A stretch of 64,000 bases of DNA from contig NBMH01000045.1 in the NCBI GenBank assembly GCA_002084875.1, positions 1 through 64,000 on the forward strand. The letters are read 5' to 3'. How positions within the stretch are numbered: the stretch's first letter is position 1; every line of letters begins with the position of its first letter. Of this stretch, positions 29,132 to 39,030 are shown in pieces. A program made the position numbers and the translations under genes. This DNA comes from Anaerolineaceae bacterium 4572_78 (GTDB lineage: Bacteria > Chloroflexota > Anaerolineae > 4572-78). The notes beneath the pieces were generated by a model. The model worked only from the letters and a program-made list of their open reading frames with translations. It did no database searches and was not told the DNA's origin.

Positions 29132-29551
29132 ATGAAAAAAATATTAAAAAAAGCATGTGGTGCCGTTATTTTTCGGCGAGAAAATAATCAAATTCTTTAC
29201 TTAACTGTTTTGTACAAAAGTGGACTTGACTATTGGGGTTTAGTCAAGGGACATGTTGAATCTGGTGAAACAGAACACGAAACAGCCAAACGTGAAATTG
29301 CCGAAGAAGTTGGGCTGACCAATCTTACATTTTACGACGGCTTTCGCATAGAAGGCAAATATAATCCAACCCCTAATATTAAGAAATTAGTTGTCTTTTT
29401 CTTGGCAGAAGCACATACTGCTAAAATCACTTTACAATTATCGGAGCAAGTAGACTACCGCTGGTTGCCTTTTGAAGACATGATGAAACAACTAAAATAT
29501 AAGCAAAATCGGAAGTTTGTTCGAAAGGCGGATGCGTTTCTGAAAGAATAA
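29132..29551 (+). CDS. NUDIX hydrolase
   Basis: GHVESGETEHETAKREIAEEVGL (Nudix box). Confidence 0.92.
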   Translation: MKKILKKACGAVIFRRENNQILYLTVLYKSGLDYWGLVKGHVESGETEHETAKREIAEEVGLTNLTFYDGFRIEGKYNPTPNIKKLVVFFLAEAHTAKITLQLSEQVDYRWLPFEDMMKQLKYKQNRKFVRKADAFLKE

Positions 29552-29599
29552 AAAAAATAGGTGGCAGGGGGGAGGGCACCCCCCGGAGGGGGCGGGCTC

Positions 29600-30242
29600 C
29601 ATGTGAGGCAGTTTTAGTAAGCCACTCAATTTGCAAGTCAATGGTTTCGTCAGACGTTAAATGCCAATCAATATCAGAATTTCTAAGCCGATGGGTCAGA
29701 TGAAATAAACAAATAGCGGCACAGACGGAAATATTCAAGCTCTGCGTAAAACCCCACATGGGAATCGTTAGCCATACGTCTGCCATAGCATGCACTTCTT
29801 CACTCAGACCAGGCTTTTCCCCACCAAAACATAGGGCAATTTTTTGTCTAAGGTCAAGTTCATGGATAGAAATACTGTCATCGCGAAGCGTTGTAGCTAC
29901 AATTTGATAACCATCGTTTTTTAAGTCCGTTAAACACGTAGCTACATTGTTCTCATCGGTATGACAATACTTTTTAAGATTAATCCATTTGGATGCACCC
30001 AAAACAATATCAGGGTTGACACGGTAAGCATGCTCCTTTTCGATGATGTGAATATCTTGAATCCCAAAACATTCGCATGAACGAATAACCGCACTAGCAT
30101 TATGCGGTTGGTATATGTTTTCTAACACAGTGCATACATGACGAGTCCGTTCCATCAGAGTCTGGTCAATCAGACTCCGTTTGCGTTCAGTGACAAAATT
30201 AGAAAGGTAATCAATTAGTTTTAGTTTTAGTTCGGTTTTCAT
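29600..30242 (-). CDS. tRNA (guanosine-2'-O-)-methyltransferase TrmH-like; native C-terminus apparently replaced (ORF runs to 29427)
   Basis: VLENIYQPHNASAVIRSCECFGI, CFGGEKPGLSEEV, IPMWGFTQSLNISVCAAICLF; tail after IEWLTKT is read-through of GC-rich DNA and antisense to the NUDIX gene. Confidence 0.85.
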
Positions 30243-30369
30243 ATTTATATTTGCTAAGGGTAAGAATTGTAATTTTAAACCCTACACGATGATAAGACAT
30301 GTGTCCCATATTCCTACATGTTCTACCTGAAAAAAATAGCATTGAACAGCCCTGAATTGTAGGGGCGTA

Positions 30370-32112
30370 CTATTCAACAGCCCTGAGAATTGTAGGGGCG
30401 TGTTTTTGTAAAGGCTGTCCTGCTGATAACTGACTTGGTTGCCATTTTCCAATAACATCACTGGCATCATAACTAAGAATCACATGAGAACTGTTTGCTT
30501 CTGCAACTGTTTCTTTATGCAATGTGCCAAATAATTGTCCTTCGTAACCGAGTAACTCATGCAGTGTTTGGCATGTAAACGGTAGGAATGGAGCCAAAAG
30601 TATCTTCAAACTATCAATAACTTTTAAGGCAACATAAATTGTCGTACCAGATAAATCTTTATCGGTCTTAAACGTTTTCCAAGGAGCCTTGTGGTCAAAA
30701 TAAACATTAGTTGCTCTGGCAAGGGCAAAGGCGGCTTCTTGAGCGGCTCTTAATTTTGTTGATTCGATTAGCTGTCCAACTGCGACAAAGGCGGCTTCTG
30801 CTTTTGCGAGGATTTCTTTATCCATTTCATCAAATTTAGCAGGCAAAGGTACTTGTTTATCAAATCGCTTGTAAGCAAAACCCAAAACACGATTAACCAG
30901 ATTTCCCCATGTGGCGACCAATTCGTTATTATTTCGACGCACAAACTCGGCAAAACTAAAATCCGTATCGCGGCTTTCAGGTGCGATAGCGTTTAAGCAA
31001 TAACGTATTGGGTCGGGGTCATAACGCTCTAACATGTCATGTGTCCATACAGCATAATTGCGACTAGTACTTAACTGAGTGCCTTCCATTGTCAAGTATT
31101 CGTTAGAAACGACATTAAATGGTAAATTTAACCGTTTATTTTTGGAATCATCCTCAAGATACAATTGTCTATCGAGTGAGATAAGTTCGGCGGGCCAGAT
31201 AACCGAATGAAAAGGAATATTATCTTTGCCCATGAAGTAAAACGTTTTTGCTTTGGGATGATACCACCAGTCATGCCATGCTTTGGGTGTTCCTTGATTT
31301 TCTGCCCATTCAATGCAAGCGGTTAAATAGCCCATGACAGCCTCAGCCCAGACATAAAGTCTCTTATTTTCGTAGCCTTTGACAGGGATATGTACCCCCC
31401 ATTTAATATCACGTGTGATAGGACGACCTTTTAAGCCTTGCTCGACATAACTTCGACTGAAATTAATCACATTTGGTCGCCAAAATTCTTTATCATCATT
31501 AAGATAAGCGGCGATGTCATTTTCAAGTTTTGCCAGGTCAAGAAAGTAATGTTCTGTCTCGCGTAATTCTAAAGTAGAGTCATCGTTTGTAGCATGCGGC
31601 TCAATCAAATCTATGGGGTCAAGTAGAGTGCCGCAATTATCGCATTGGTCGCCACGTGCCGATTCATAATCACATTTGGGGCATGTCCCCTCAATATATC
31701 TATCAGGTAAAAACCGTTGTTGACCAAGCGAGTAATATTGTTGTTGTACTTCTTTGTACAAATAACCATTTTCAAGCCATCTCTTAAACATGTCTTGAGC
31801 AATCATATGATGACTTTCGGTATCGGTATGGGTGAACATGTCATAGCTAATGCCAATATTGATGAAGGTATCCAAAAATCGAAGGTGATACCGTTCAAAA
31901 ACATCTTTGGGACTGATACCTTCCGCATCTGCTTTGACAGTAATCGGTGTGCCATGTGTATCTGAGCCTGAAACCATCAGCACTTTATTTCCTTTCAGGC
32001 GGTGATAGCGGGCAAAAATATCGGCGGGGATAAAATTCCCTGCCATGTGACCGAGATGTTGGTCACCATTAGCATAAGGCCATGCTGTGCAAACTAGAAT
32101 ATGTTCTGACAT
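30370..32112 (-). CDS. metG: Methionyl-tRNA synthetase, C-terminal residues repeat-derived
   Basis: CTAWPYANGDQHLGHMAGNFIPADIFARY, GKDNIPFHSVIWPAEL, NEYLTMEGTQLSTSRN, WQPSQLSAGQPLQK. Confidence 0.95.
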   Translation of the reverse strand: MSEHILVCTAWPYANGDQHLGHMAGNFIPADIFARYHRLKGNKVLMVSGSDTHGTPITVKADAEGISPKDVFERYHLRFLDTFINIGISYDMFTHTDTESHHMIAQDMFKRWLENGYLYKEVQQQYYSLGQQRFLPDRYIEGTCPKCDYESARGDQCDNCGTLLDPIDLIEPHATNDDSTLELRETEHYFLDLAKLENDIAAYLNDDKEFWRPNVINFSRSYVEQGLKGRPITRDIKWGVHIPVKGYENKRLYVWAEAVMGYLTACIEWAENQGTPKAWHDWWYHPKAKTFYFMGKDNIPFHSVIWPAELISLDRQLYLEDDSKNKRLNLPFNVVSNEYLTMEGTQLSTSRNYAVWTHDMLERYDPDPIRYCLNAIAPESRDTDFSFAEFVRRNNNELVATWGNLVNRVLGFAYKRFDKQVPLPAKFDEMDKEILAKAEAAFVAVGQLIESTKLRAAQEAAFALARATNVYFDHKAPWKTFKTDKDLSGTTIYVALKVIDSLKILLAPFLPFTCQTLHELLGYEGQLFGTLHKETVAEANSSHVILSYDASDVIGKWQPSQLSAGQPLQKHAPTILRAVE

Positions 32113-32297
32113 TGTCAGACCCCCAACTGTAAAAGTCTCATAAACCTGTCAGGTCTGGATCCAGGTAGCAGGTGTTTCAGAACCTTGATTGCAAAACTAT
32201 GACAATGATTCTCTACAACCTAAATCACAATTTGTTTAGGGCTACCAACTTTTGCTTGGGTCTTAGCTGTTGGAAACTCCCGATTTCTAGTCGCGTG

Positions 32298-33314
32298 TTA
32301 CTGACTCGTACGCTGAATGCCAAATTCAAGTTTTGGTGGTATAGCTAAATTAAATCGAGTCAGCATGTATTGAAGCGTGACCGCTTCCGTACTTTGCTCC
32401 GCATTTTCATCCCCAGCCGCCCGTAAGGCAAGTTCCATGTGGGCTTTAGTTTCCTTAGCCCACAGTAACACCAGTGCTTCTTGTGGCAATACCGCTAATG
32501 AAGTCACCTTAGGAACATCAGGTGTTGGTGTGGGAGGAGGTTGTCCTTCTTCAACTGGTTCAGGTTCAGGTTCAGGCATTTCTAGCCATGGTCCGACACG
32601 AATGACCTTCGCTCTTTGAACAGTAATTTGGGTGGCACGACGAGCCCGTTGACGTTCGGAAGGATAAACAATACTTGGAAAGTCCTCATCCTCAATAATG
32701 AGTCGTCCTTCTTCTGTGTACAGTGTTGTTTGTATAGTTCCGTCAACATCTTCTGAAAGAAACGAACTTAAGTTAGGTAAAATGGTTTGAAATTCAGGGT
32801 CAATATCCACAAACGAAATGCTAATTAAAACATCAACCACATCACCAGGTTTAATAGCATAAGCTACACTACTTGTCATGTTAATAGGAAAAGCAACCAT
32901 AACATGACCAGGTGGAATCAGAAAGGCGGCATCTTCTTCAAGGGTTCCCCTACCCCCAAGATAACTCTCATAGATGACAGCACCTTGTGGTATTTCAACT
33001 ATTGCGATTTTATTCACGGTCTCATTCTTACGAGTCAACACATCTGTATCATCAGGAAATTGCCGAGCATCTCTCTCTTCGGTTTGGAGAGCATCGAAAG
33101 GAAGGGAACTTCCCCGTGGAATTGGTTGACGAGCAACAAGTACTTCTCTCATTGGTATTTCTTCGTCTTCGGATGGTAATTCTACTGGTATTTCCTCTGG
33201 TTGAGACATGTAATAATAAATCCCTCCCGCTATACCTATTACTACTAAAAGTAAGACTATTCCACCAACTATAAATAATCGTTGCCGTTGTTGTCTTTGT
33301 CTTGGTTCTTGCAT
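32298..33314 (-). CDS. SAF-domain / CpaB-like protein
   Basis: Single TM; VLVARQPIPRGSSLPFDALQTEERDARQFPDD; GHVMVAFPINMTSSVAYAIKPGDVVDVLIS. Confidence 0.75.
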   Translation of the reverse strand: MQEPRQRQQRQRLFIVGGIVLLLVVIGIAGGIYYYMSQPEEIPVELPSEDEEIPMREVLVARQPIPRGSSLPFDALQTEERDARQFPDDTDVLTRKNETVNKIAIVEIPQGAVIYESYLGGRGTLEEDAAFLIPPGHVMVAFPINMTSSVAYAIKPGDVVDVLISISFVDIDPEFQTILPNLSSFLSEDVDGTIQTTLYTEEGRLIIEDEDFPSIVYPSERQRARRATQITVQRAKVIRVGPWLEMPEPEPEPVEEGQPPPTPTPDVPKVTSLAVLPQEALVLLWAKETKAHMELALRAAGDENAEQSTEAVTLQYMLTRFNLAIPPKLEFGIQRTSQ

Positions 33315-33666
33315 ATTTTTCCTCTAATTTAAAATAGCGTGTAACAAAAAATTAAAGTCGTTTTGAAAACAGAGTCGTAAACAAAAGTGATAAATCTTAT
33401 TCTGGCGGCTGAAGCTAATCAACCTGTGCTTGCTCACGCAATCGCTCTCTCGATGCCGTTAGACTCGGTGGGCAGTTGACAGTTACTTTAGTTTGATTCT
33501 CCTAGTTCGTTTGATTCTCCTAGTTCACAACTCATTCACCATTATTATAACACAAACAAAAATTTTACGCAACCAAACAACTTATTTTATCGTATTTACT
33601 GTATAACTTATTATTGGAATCGCAAAGTTAGTTTTGTCATTCTAATTTTTCATGGGAGTAAAATTT

Positions 33667-34242
33667 ATGGACAAACAAGAAAAATCAAGTTCCATTGTCA
33701 GGTCACATGTTATTTATTCAATGGGAGCTGGGCTTGTCCCCATCCCATTTGCCGATATCGCCGCTGTAACAGCAATTCAAATAGATATGCTTACCCAATT
33801 AGCAACTCACTACGATGTGAAATTATCAGTTATTGATTTACCTACAATTATATCAGCTTTAACAGGTAGTAGCCTTGCCAAAATTGGCTCATCATTTGTG
33901 AAAGCTATACCAGGTATTGGCCCTGTTGTGGGTGGATTATCTATGTCTATTTTATCAGGTGCATCCACTTATGCTGTTGCTCAAGTAGCCATTAATCAAT
34001 TTGCAGTCGGTAAAGATTTTTCCGATATGGATATGGGCTCTGCTAAGCGAATGTATAACGATGCGTTTGAGCAAGGTAAACAATATGCTTTCAATCTTGA
34101 ACATGAGAACAAAGACCAAGAAAAACCAAAAAAAGAAGACATATTTGCCAAACTAGAAAAGTTAGGTGAGTTGCGTGACAAAGAGTTAATTACCGATGAC
34201 GAATTTAAGCTACAAAAACAGAAACTATTAGAACGGTTGTAG
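33667..34242 (+). CDS. DUF697-like protein with C-terminal SHOCT domain
   Basis: SMGAGLVPIPFADIAAVTAIQIDMLTQLA; EDIFAKLEKLGELRDKELITDDEFKLQKQKLLERL. Confidence 0.8.
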   Translation: MDKQEKSSSIVRSHVIYSMGAGLVPIPFADIAAVTAIQIDMLTQLATHYDVKLSVIDLPTIISALTGSSLAKIGSSFVKAIPGIGPVVGGLSMSILSGASTYAVAQVAINQFAVGKDFSDMDMGSAKRMYNDAFEQGKQYAFNLEHENKDQEKPKKEDIFAKLEKLGELRDKELITDDEFKLQKQKLLERL

Positions 34243-34627
34243 TAAGCACCTAAGCATAAGTTTTTGTGCTTTTTTGTAGCAAGGTAGGTAAAGTCACAAT
34301 TTCATAAAGATATCTTACTTGGTAGCTTTGACGCTCCAATAGTAGGGGCGTATGGCCATACGCCCCTACTACTAGCATTGAACAACAACCCTACCCTAAC
34401 GGATGATGAGATTAAGATTGTTATGAGCTAAGTAACCACAATTTCCAATTGCGAGGAGCCACTTATTGAAAATCATGGCTACTGAAACTTAACATAAGAT
34501 TCGCAAAGTAATCTGTTTTGTGGTATAGTTGAGAAGTATTGTTTAGATATTACGAAGTTCGCATCTCAATTCGGACAGTTCCGATTGAAATAGGGACTCC
34601 AAAATACACAACTTATAATATAAGACA

Positions 34628-36427
34628 ATGGAAAAAATCAAAGGTATTCGACAAGATAACACCATATTTAAAAATCACCACAAAGTTGCAGATTTAATTT
34701 ATATTGATGAACCTATACTGTCGCACTTCAAAGATGAGAAAAACAACAGCTATATTTACTATTGGTGTGATATTGATGAAGAGCATGACCGTTGGCTTGT
34801 TGTGCGGATTGATGATAACTATCTTGCACTTTATTTGAACGGTAATATTTCCTTGCGGCAGGTCATTCTCATGCCGATGGACAAATTTCTTTATTATGTT
34901 GATGTTGATGAAGATGGAAATCATGAGCATGTCTATCGTATTAACACCAACATAATCCCCGAATCGTATCTACCTGAAACCGATTCTTGTTATGATGATG
35001 ACGTTATTGTAGCTGGTATTGAGATTCCAATGGACAAACCAGTGCCCGCCTCCACTGATAATGACATGTCCTCTGAACTTGTGGGCATGATTGAGGAAAC
35101 ACTACCTGATGAATCTGAAAAAATCGTTGTTGATAAAACAGAGGATGACATCAAGCCCGAGCCTGATGACGAATCAGCTTTTGCTGATTTCGACATTAAC
35201 CTGCCCGATACTTACATGCAACGAGATAAACATCCTGTCTTTCAGGCATTAACGGGATTGATGGTGGGCAAGTCCGAAGATAGGGCTTTGAAGCTTCTCA
35301 TCTTAGATACAATTACAAGCAAAACACATATATTAAGTCAAACAGGTTCCCCCGAATGGCCTACCATTGACGATTTAAATAAATCATTGCAAAATAATCA
35401 TATCAAAGAATTACCACGATTAGTTGGCAAATTGCATCAAACTGGGCTGTTGGAAGCGTATGGCAAACCGTATCGTTATGGATTGACTCCAGCCGCCTCA
35501 ACAGTATTAGCGTTTTTGAATTTGACATTTGATTTTCAAGATGATAGTGGTTTGGCTTCGGCAATTGTGGCAAATATGAATTTGATACAGCTCCGTAAAA
35601 AAACGAAAGCTCCTCTTACGGCTTTGTTGCAAGTTTTCAGAAATATTTTATACGAAATTAACCGTCTTAATTTGCGTTTGCAGGATGCTCTTCGACATCG
35701 TATTCGCGTTGATTTAGAACGAGTTAATGCCGATTTGGAAATCGTCCAAGCTTATGTCGAGCCATTAAGAGAATTGACCGATGAATTTAGCCAACAGGCT
35801 CATGCACAATTGACGAATCCAGGTCGAGTCGTTGCATGGTTGAGTCAAGGTCGAGCCATGCTCAATCAATTTGAAACACTTGCTGGTGGCATGACAAATT
35901 ATTATCTTGGTCGAGCAAATCGTGATGCGGATGGTCGTTTAGCGATTGATAATATCGAAGCCATGTTAGCTGAATATGCTCAAACTGAAGAAGGCTGGCA
36001 AAAAATTGTTAGTTGGGGTGATAAACTTGATACATTTACAGGATTGTGGAATATACCAATTGGGTCACTGATTGAATCATACAAAACTTATGGCGAACCG
36101 ATGGAGAAAAAACGAGCTAAGGTTGCCCCAATAGTGGCTGTGAATAGTAATCAAAACAGCATGTACAAATGGATAGAGGATGATGACGCAGAAGTGGAAG
36201 TACTGGCAGATTTACTTCAACAGAGAGGCGTTACCAACACATCAAATCTAGCGAGTCCCGACGATTGGTCAATTACAGTGGGGCGAGTGTGTGCCTTAGA
36301 TGATGCCATCGAATTGATAAAAGACCGTACCGATGAGGAATGGCATATTTTGAACGAATCAGGTTACACCGTGTTTTCCGATGAGGCAGAAGTTAAACGA
36401 ATTACCCATGTAGAAATAGGTACGTAA
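34628..36427 (+). CDS. Unknown multidomain protein: N-terminal DUF6575-like module, acidic linker, wHTH-like and coiled-coil helical region
   Basis: YIDEPILSHFKDEKNNSYIYYWCDIDEEHDRWLVVRI...YLNGNISL; central LPRLVGKLHQTGLLEAYGKPYRYGLTPAAS wHTH-like; long helical region. Confidence 0.55.
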   Translation: MEKIKGIRQDNTIFKNHHKVADLIYIDEPILSHFKDEKNNSYIYYWCDIDEEHDRWLVVRIDDNYLALYLNGNISLRQVILMPMDKFLYYVDVDEDGNHEHVYRINTNIIPESYLPETDSCYDDDVIVAGIEIPMDKPVPASTDNDMSSELVGMIEETLPDESEKIVVDKTEDDIKPEPDDESAFADFDINLPDTYMQRDKHPVFQALTGLMVGKSEDRALKLLILDTITSKTHILSQTGSPEWPTIDDLNKSLQNNHIKELPRLVGKLHQTGLLEAYGKPYRYGLTPAASTVLAFLNLTFDFQDDSGLASAIVANMNLIQLRKKTKAPLTALLQVFRNILYEINRLNLRLQDALRHRIRVDLERVNADLEIVQAYVEPLRELTDEFSQQAHAQLTNPGRVVAWLSQGRAMLNQFETLAGGMTNYYLGRANRDADGRLAIDNIEAMLAEYAQTEEGWQKIVSWGDKLDTFTGLWNIPIGSLIESYKTYGEPMEKKRAKVAPIVAVNSNQNSMYKWIEDDDAEVEVLADLLQQRGVTNTSNLASPDDWSITVGRVCALDDAIELIKDRTDEEWHILNESGYTVFSDEAEVKRITHVEIGT

Positions 36428-36903
36428 CGTTTATAGAAGTTACTTTTTTGGTGCCAACACGTAAAATAAGACAAAATTGCTACACTTTTCCTACATTTTA
36501 TCCCTACACTTTTCCTACGTTTCGCATTATTATACTAGGTCATTTTACGTATAATGAAAATTTTAGATTGGTGATATAGCTGTATCTTTAATAATAACAA
36601 ATCTGATAACATAGAAAATTTGCCTCAAAGTAAGACAATTATACCCAAATTACCACATTACATGCCTAATAATCAAAAAGATATCACCTAAAGCAAACAT
36701 TCATTTCATAAAAATTTTGAGGATAACAGCCGTAAGGTAACTTGCCAAAACAAATTCAGTTATGTTATAATCGCGAGTGAGGTGAGGTGTATTTTTTAGA
36801 TAATAATTTGCACTGGTGTAATTTGAGTTTCTACTAAAGTTGTCATGTCACATTTTTGTAGCAGAATTTAAATTACGATGCAGTAGTGCAAAAAAGGAGC
36901 GTG

Positions 36904-38490
36904 ATGACCGTACAAACACGAAGACCACAGTCGCAACCAACGATGCCTGTCTATATAGATGAATTTTATTATGAAGATGAATTAGAAGAGTTTGTTCGCT
37001 TTGGAGTAAAATTTGCCATTGCATTTTTGATAGCCTCATTTTTACTTTGTGGCTTGTATTTGGGATACTTATTCCGTGGTTCCGTCAAACAAACCATAGT
37101 AAACTTTGGAGTAGGTGACCCCGTTTATGCAGACTCTACTACATCCGAAGTGGGAAACACGAATAGTATTCTCCAAAATATTATGATGATAAGTCCTCAA
37201 CGTGGTGGAGAAATTCCTGCGGCTGGCATTACAGGCGTGACGTTACCCGACTATGAAAATAAAGAACGAGTGAACATCTTGTTGTTGGGGATTGATAAGC
37301 GTCCGGGTGAAAAATATGCTCGTAGTGATACAATTATTGTAATTACGATTGACCCTGAAAACAAAACTGCAGGCATGGTTTCCATTCCGCGTGACTTGTA
37401 TCTTCAAATTCCTGATTATGTGCAAACACGTATTAACAAAGCTCATTACTACGGTGAAAAAGATGGTTACCCAGGTGGGGGACCTGCTTTGGCAATGCGA
37501 ACCATTCAGGAAAATTTTGGCATTCCCATTCATTTCTATATCAAAGTTGATTTTAACGGCTTTCGAGAAATTGTAGATACGATTGGTGGGATTGATGTTG
37601 ATGTTCCCCATGCCATCGATGACCCTACGTTTCCCGACAATGATTATGGTTATGACCCATTTTATATCAGTGCTGGTCAGCATCATCTTGATGGCAGCAC
37701 AGCACTCAAATATGCCCGAACTCGCAAAACACCGCGTTCCGATTTTGGGCGGGCAGAACGTCAACAACAAGTGTTAGTGGCAATTAAAGATAAATCTCTA
37801 CAATTTGATATTATCCCCAAAATACCTGAACTATGGACGACGGCAGGCAATGTTGTTGAGACTGACCTGCAACTGGTTGATGTTGTTGAATTGGCAGAAT
37901 TAGCAAATACTATCCAACATGAAAATATTGAAATGGTAGTGTTGGATGAATCCTACACCAACAATTACACCACAGATGCGGGGGCAATGGTGCTTGTGCC
38001 TGCATGGGATAAAATTGATGTTGTTATTGAGCAGATATTTGCCCAAGTTCAACCCGCCAAACTGAATTCAACACAACGTATAGCTACCCAAGTTGCCCAA
38101 TCAAATCGTGAAGAACAACGTCGCATACAAGCGGAACAACGAAATCAATCGCAAAATCAATTAGCTTTAGAGCGTGCCGCAATTATTGTCCAAAATGGTA
38201 CCAAGCAACCTGGCTTAGAAGTAACCATTGCTGATTTCTTCAAAAAACAAGGCTTTAATATTATCTATTTTGGACCGGCTGACCTGCAAGATTACCCCAA
38301 AACCGTTATCGTTGATTATAGCGGTAAAGCGTACACACTTGGCATATTAACCAATTTCTTCGATGCCACCCCTGAAAATGTACGTCAAAGCCCCGTTAGA
38401 GATGGGAATGTTGACATCCGCGTGATTATCGGTGAAGACTTTCAATTTTCCGAAGGACCCATAGATTTTGACGCAGTGCGTAAAAAATAA
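36904..38490 (+). CDS. LCP (LytR-CpsA-Psr) family protein with LytR_C-like C-terminus
   Basis: VNILLLGIDKRPGEKYARSDTIIVITIDPENKTAGMVSIPRDLYLQIP, INKAHYYG, ALKYARTRK.RSDFGRAERQQQVL. Confidence 0.92.
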   Translation: MTVQTRRPQSQPTMPVYIDEFYYEDELEEFVRFGVKFAIAFLIASFLLCGLYLGYLFRGSVKQTIVNFGVGDPVYADSTTSEVGNTNSILQNIMMISPQRGGEIPAAGITGVTLPDYENKERVNILLLGIDKRPGEKYARSDTIIVITIDPENKTAGMVSIPRDLYLQIPDYVQTRINKAHYYGEKDGYPGGGPALAMRTIQENFGIPIHFYIKVDFNGFREIVDTIGGIDVDVPHAIDDPTFPDNDYGYDPFYISAGQHHLDGSTALKYARTRKTPRSDFGRAERQQQVLVAIKDKSLQFDIIPKIPELWTTAGNVVETDLQLVDVVELAELANTIQHENIEMVVLDESYTNNYTTDAGAMVLVPAWDKIDVVIEQIFAQVQPAKLNSTQRIATQVAQSNREEQRRIQAEQRNQSQNQLALERAAIIVQNGTKQPGLEVTIADFFKKQGFNIIYFGPADLQDYPKTVIVDYSGKAYTLGILTNFFDATPENVRQSPVRDGNVDIRVIIGEDFQFSEGPIDFDAVRKK

Positions 38491-38499
38491 AAACAAAAT

Positions 38500-38527
38500 T
38501 TGACTTTTTGACGCAGTGCGGTATAAT
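38500..38527 (+). promoter_or_regulatory. Putative sigma-70-type promoter upstream of acpS
   Basis: TTGACT, 16-nt spacer, TATAAT. Confidence 0.5.
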
Positions 38528-38653
38528 TTAATATGAATGAGTTATATTTTAGAAACCAAGTTGACGAAAACTTGGTTTCTTGAGTCTTTCAAAAATAGTA
38601 CTGAGTGCTGAGGCATTGCCAAATTATGCGTTGGCACTCCTATATAATTACAC

Positions 38654-39016
38654 ATGACAAACGCAATTGGTGTAGATATCATCGAAAATCATCGTATTGA
38701 GTTGGCTATTCAAAAACATGGTAGCCGCTTTCTCAATCGAGTTTTTACCTCACAAGAACTTCAATACTGTAAAGGACGTATTCCTTCCCTAGCTGTCCGT
38801 TGGGCGGCGAAAGAGTCTGTTGGAAAGGCATTCGGTACGGGAATTAGTGGAATTAGTTTTACAGATATTGAAGTTGTCTGCGATGAACATGGTAAACCTT
38901 TTATCGTTTTGCATGGCAATGCCAAACGATTAGCTTCTGAAAAAGGATTCAACACTGTTCATGTCAGCCTATCGCACACACGAGAAACTTCCATTGCTTT
39001 TGTTGTGATTGATTAA
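38654..39016 (+). CDS. acpS: Holo-[acyl-carrier-protein] synthase
   Basis: IGVDIIENHRIE, RFLNRVFTSQELQYC, LAVRWAAKESVGKAFGTG, VSLSHTRETSIAFVV. Confidence 0.95.
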   Translation: MTNAIGVDIIENHRIELAIQKHGSRFLNRVFTSQELQYCKGRIPSLAVRWAAKESVGKAFGTGISGISFTDIEVVCDEHGKPFIVLHGNAKRLASEKGFNTVHVSLSHTRETSIAFVVID

Positions 39017-39030
39017 ATAAAGGGGTTTTT

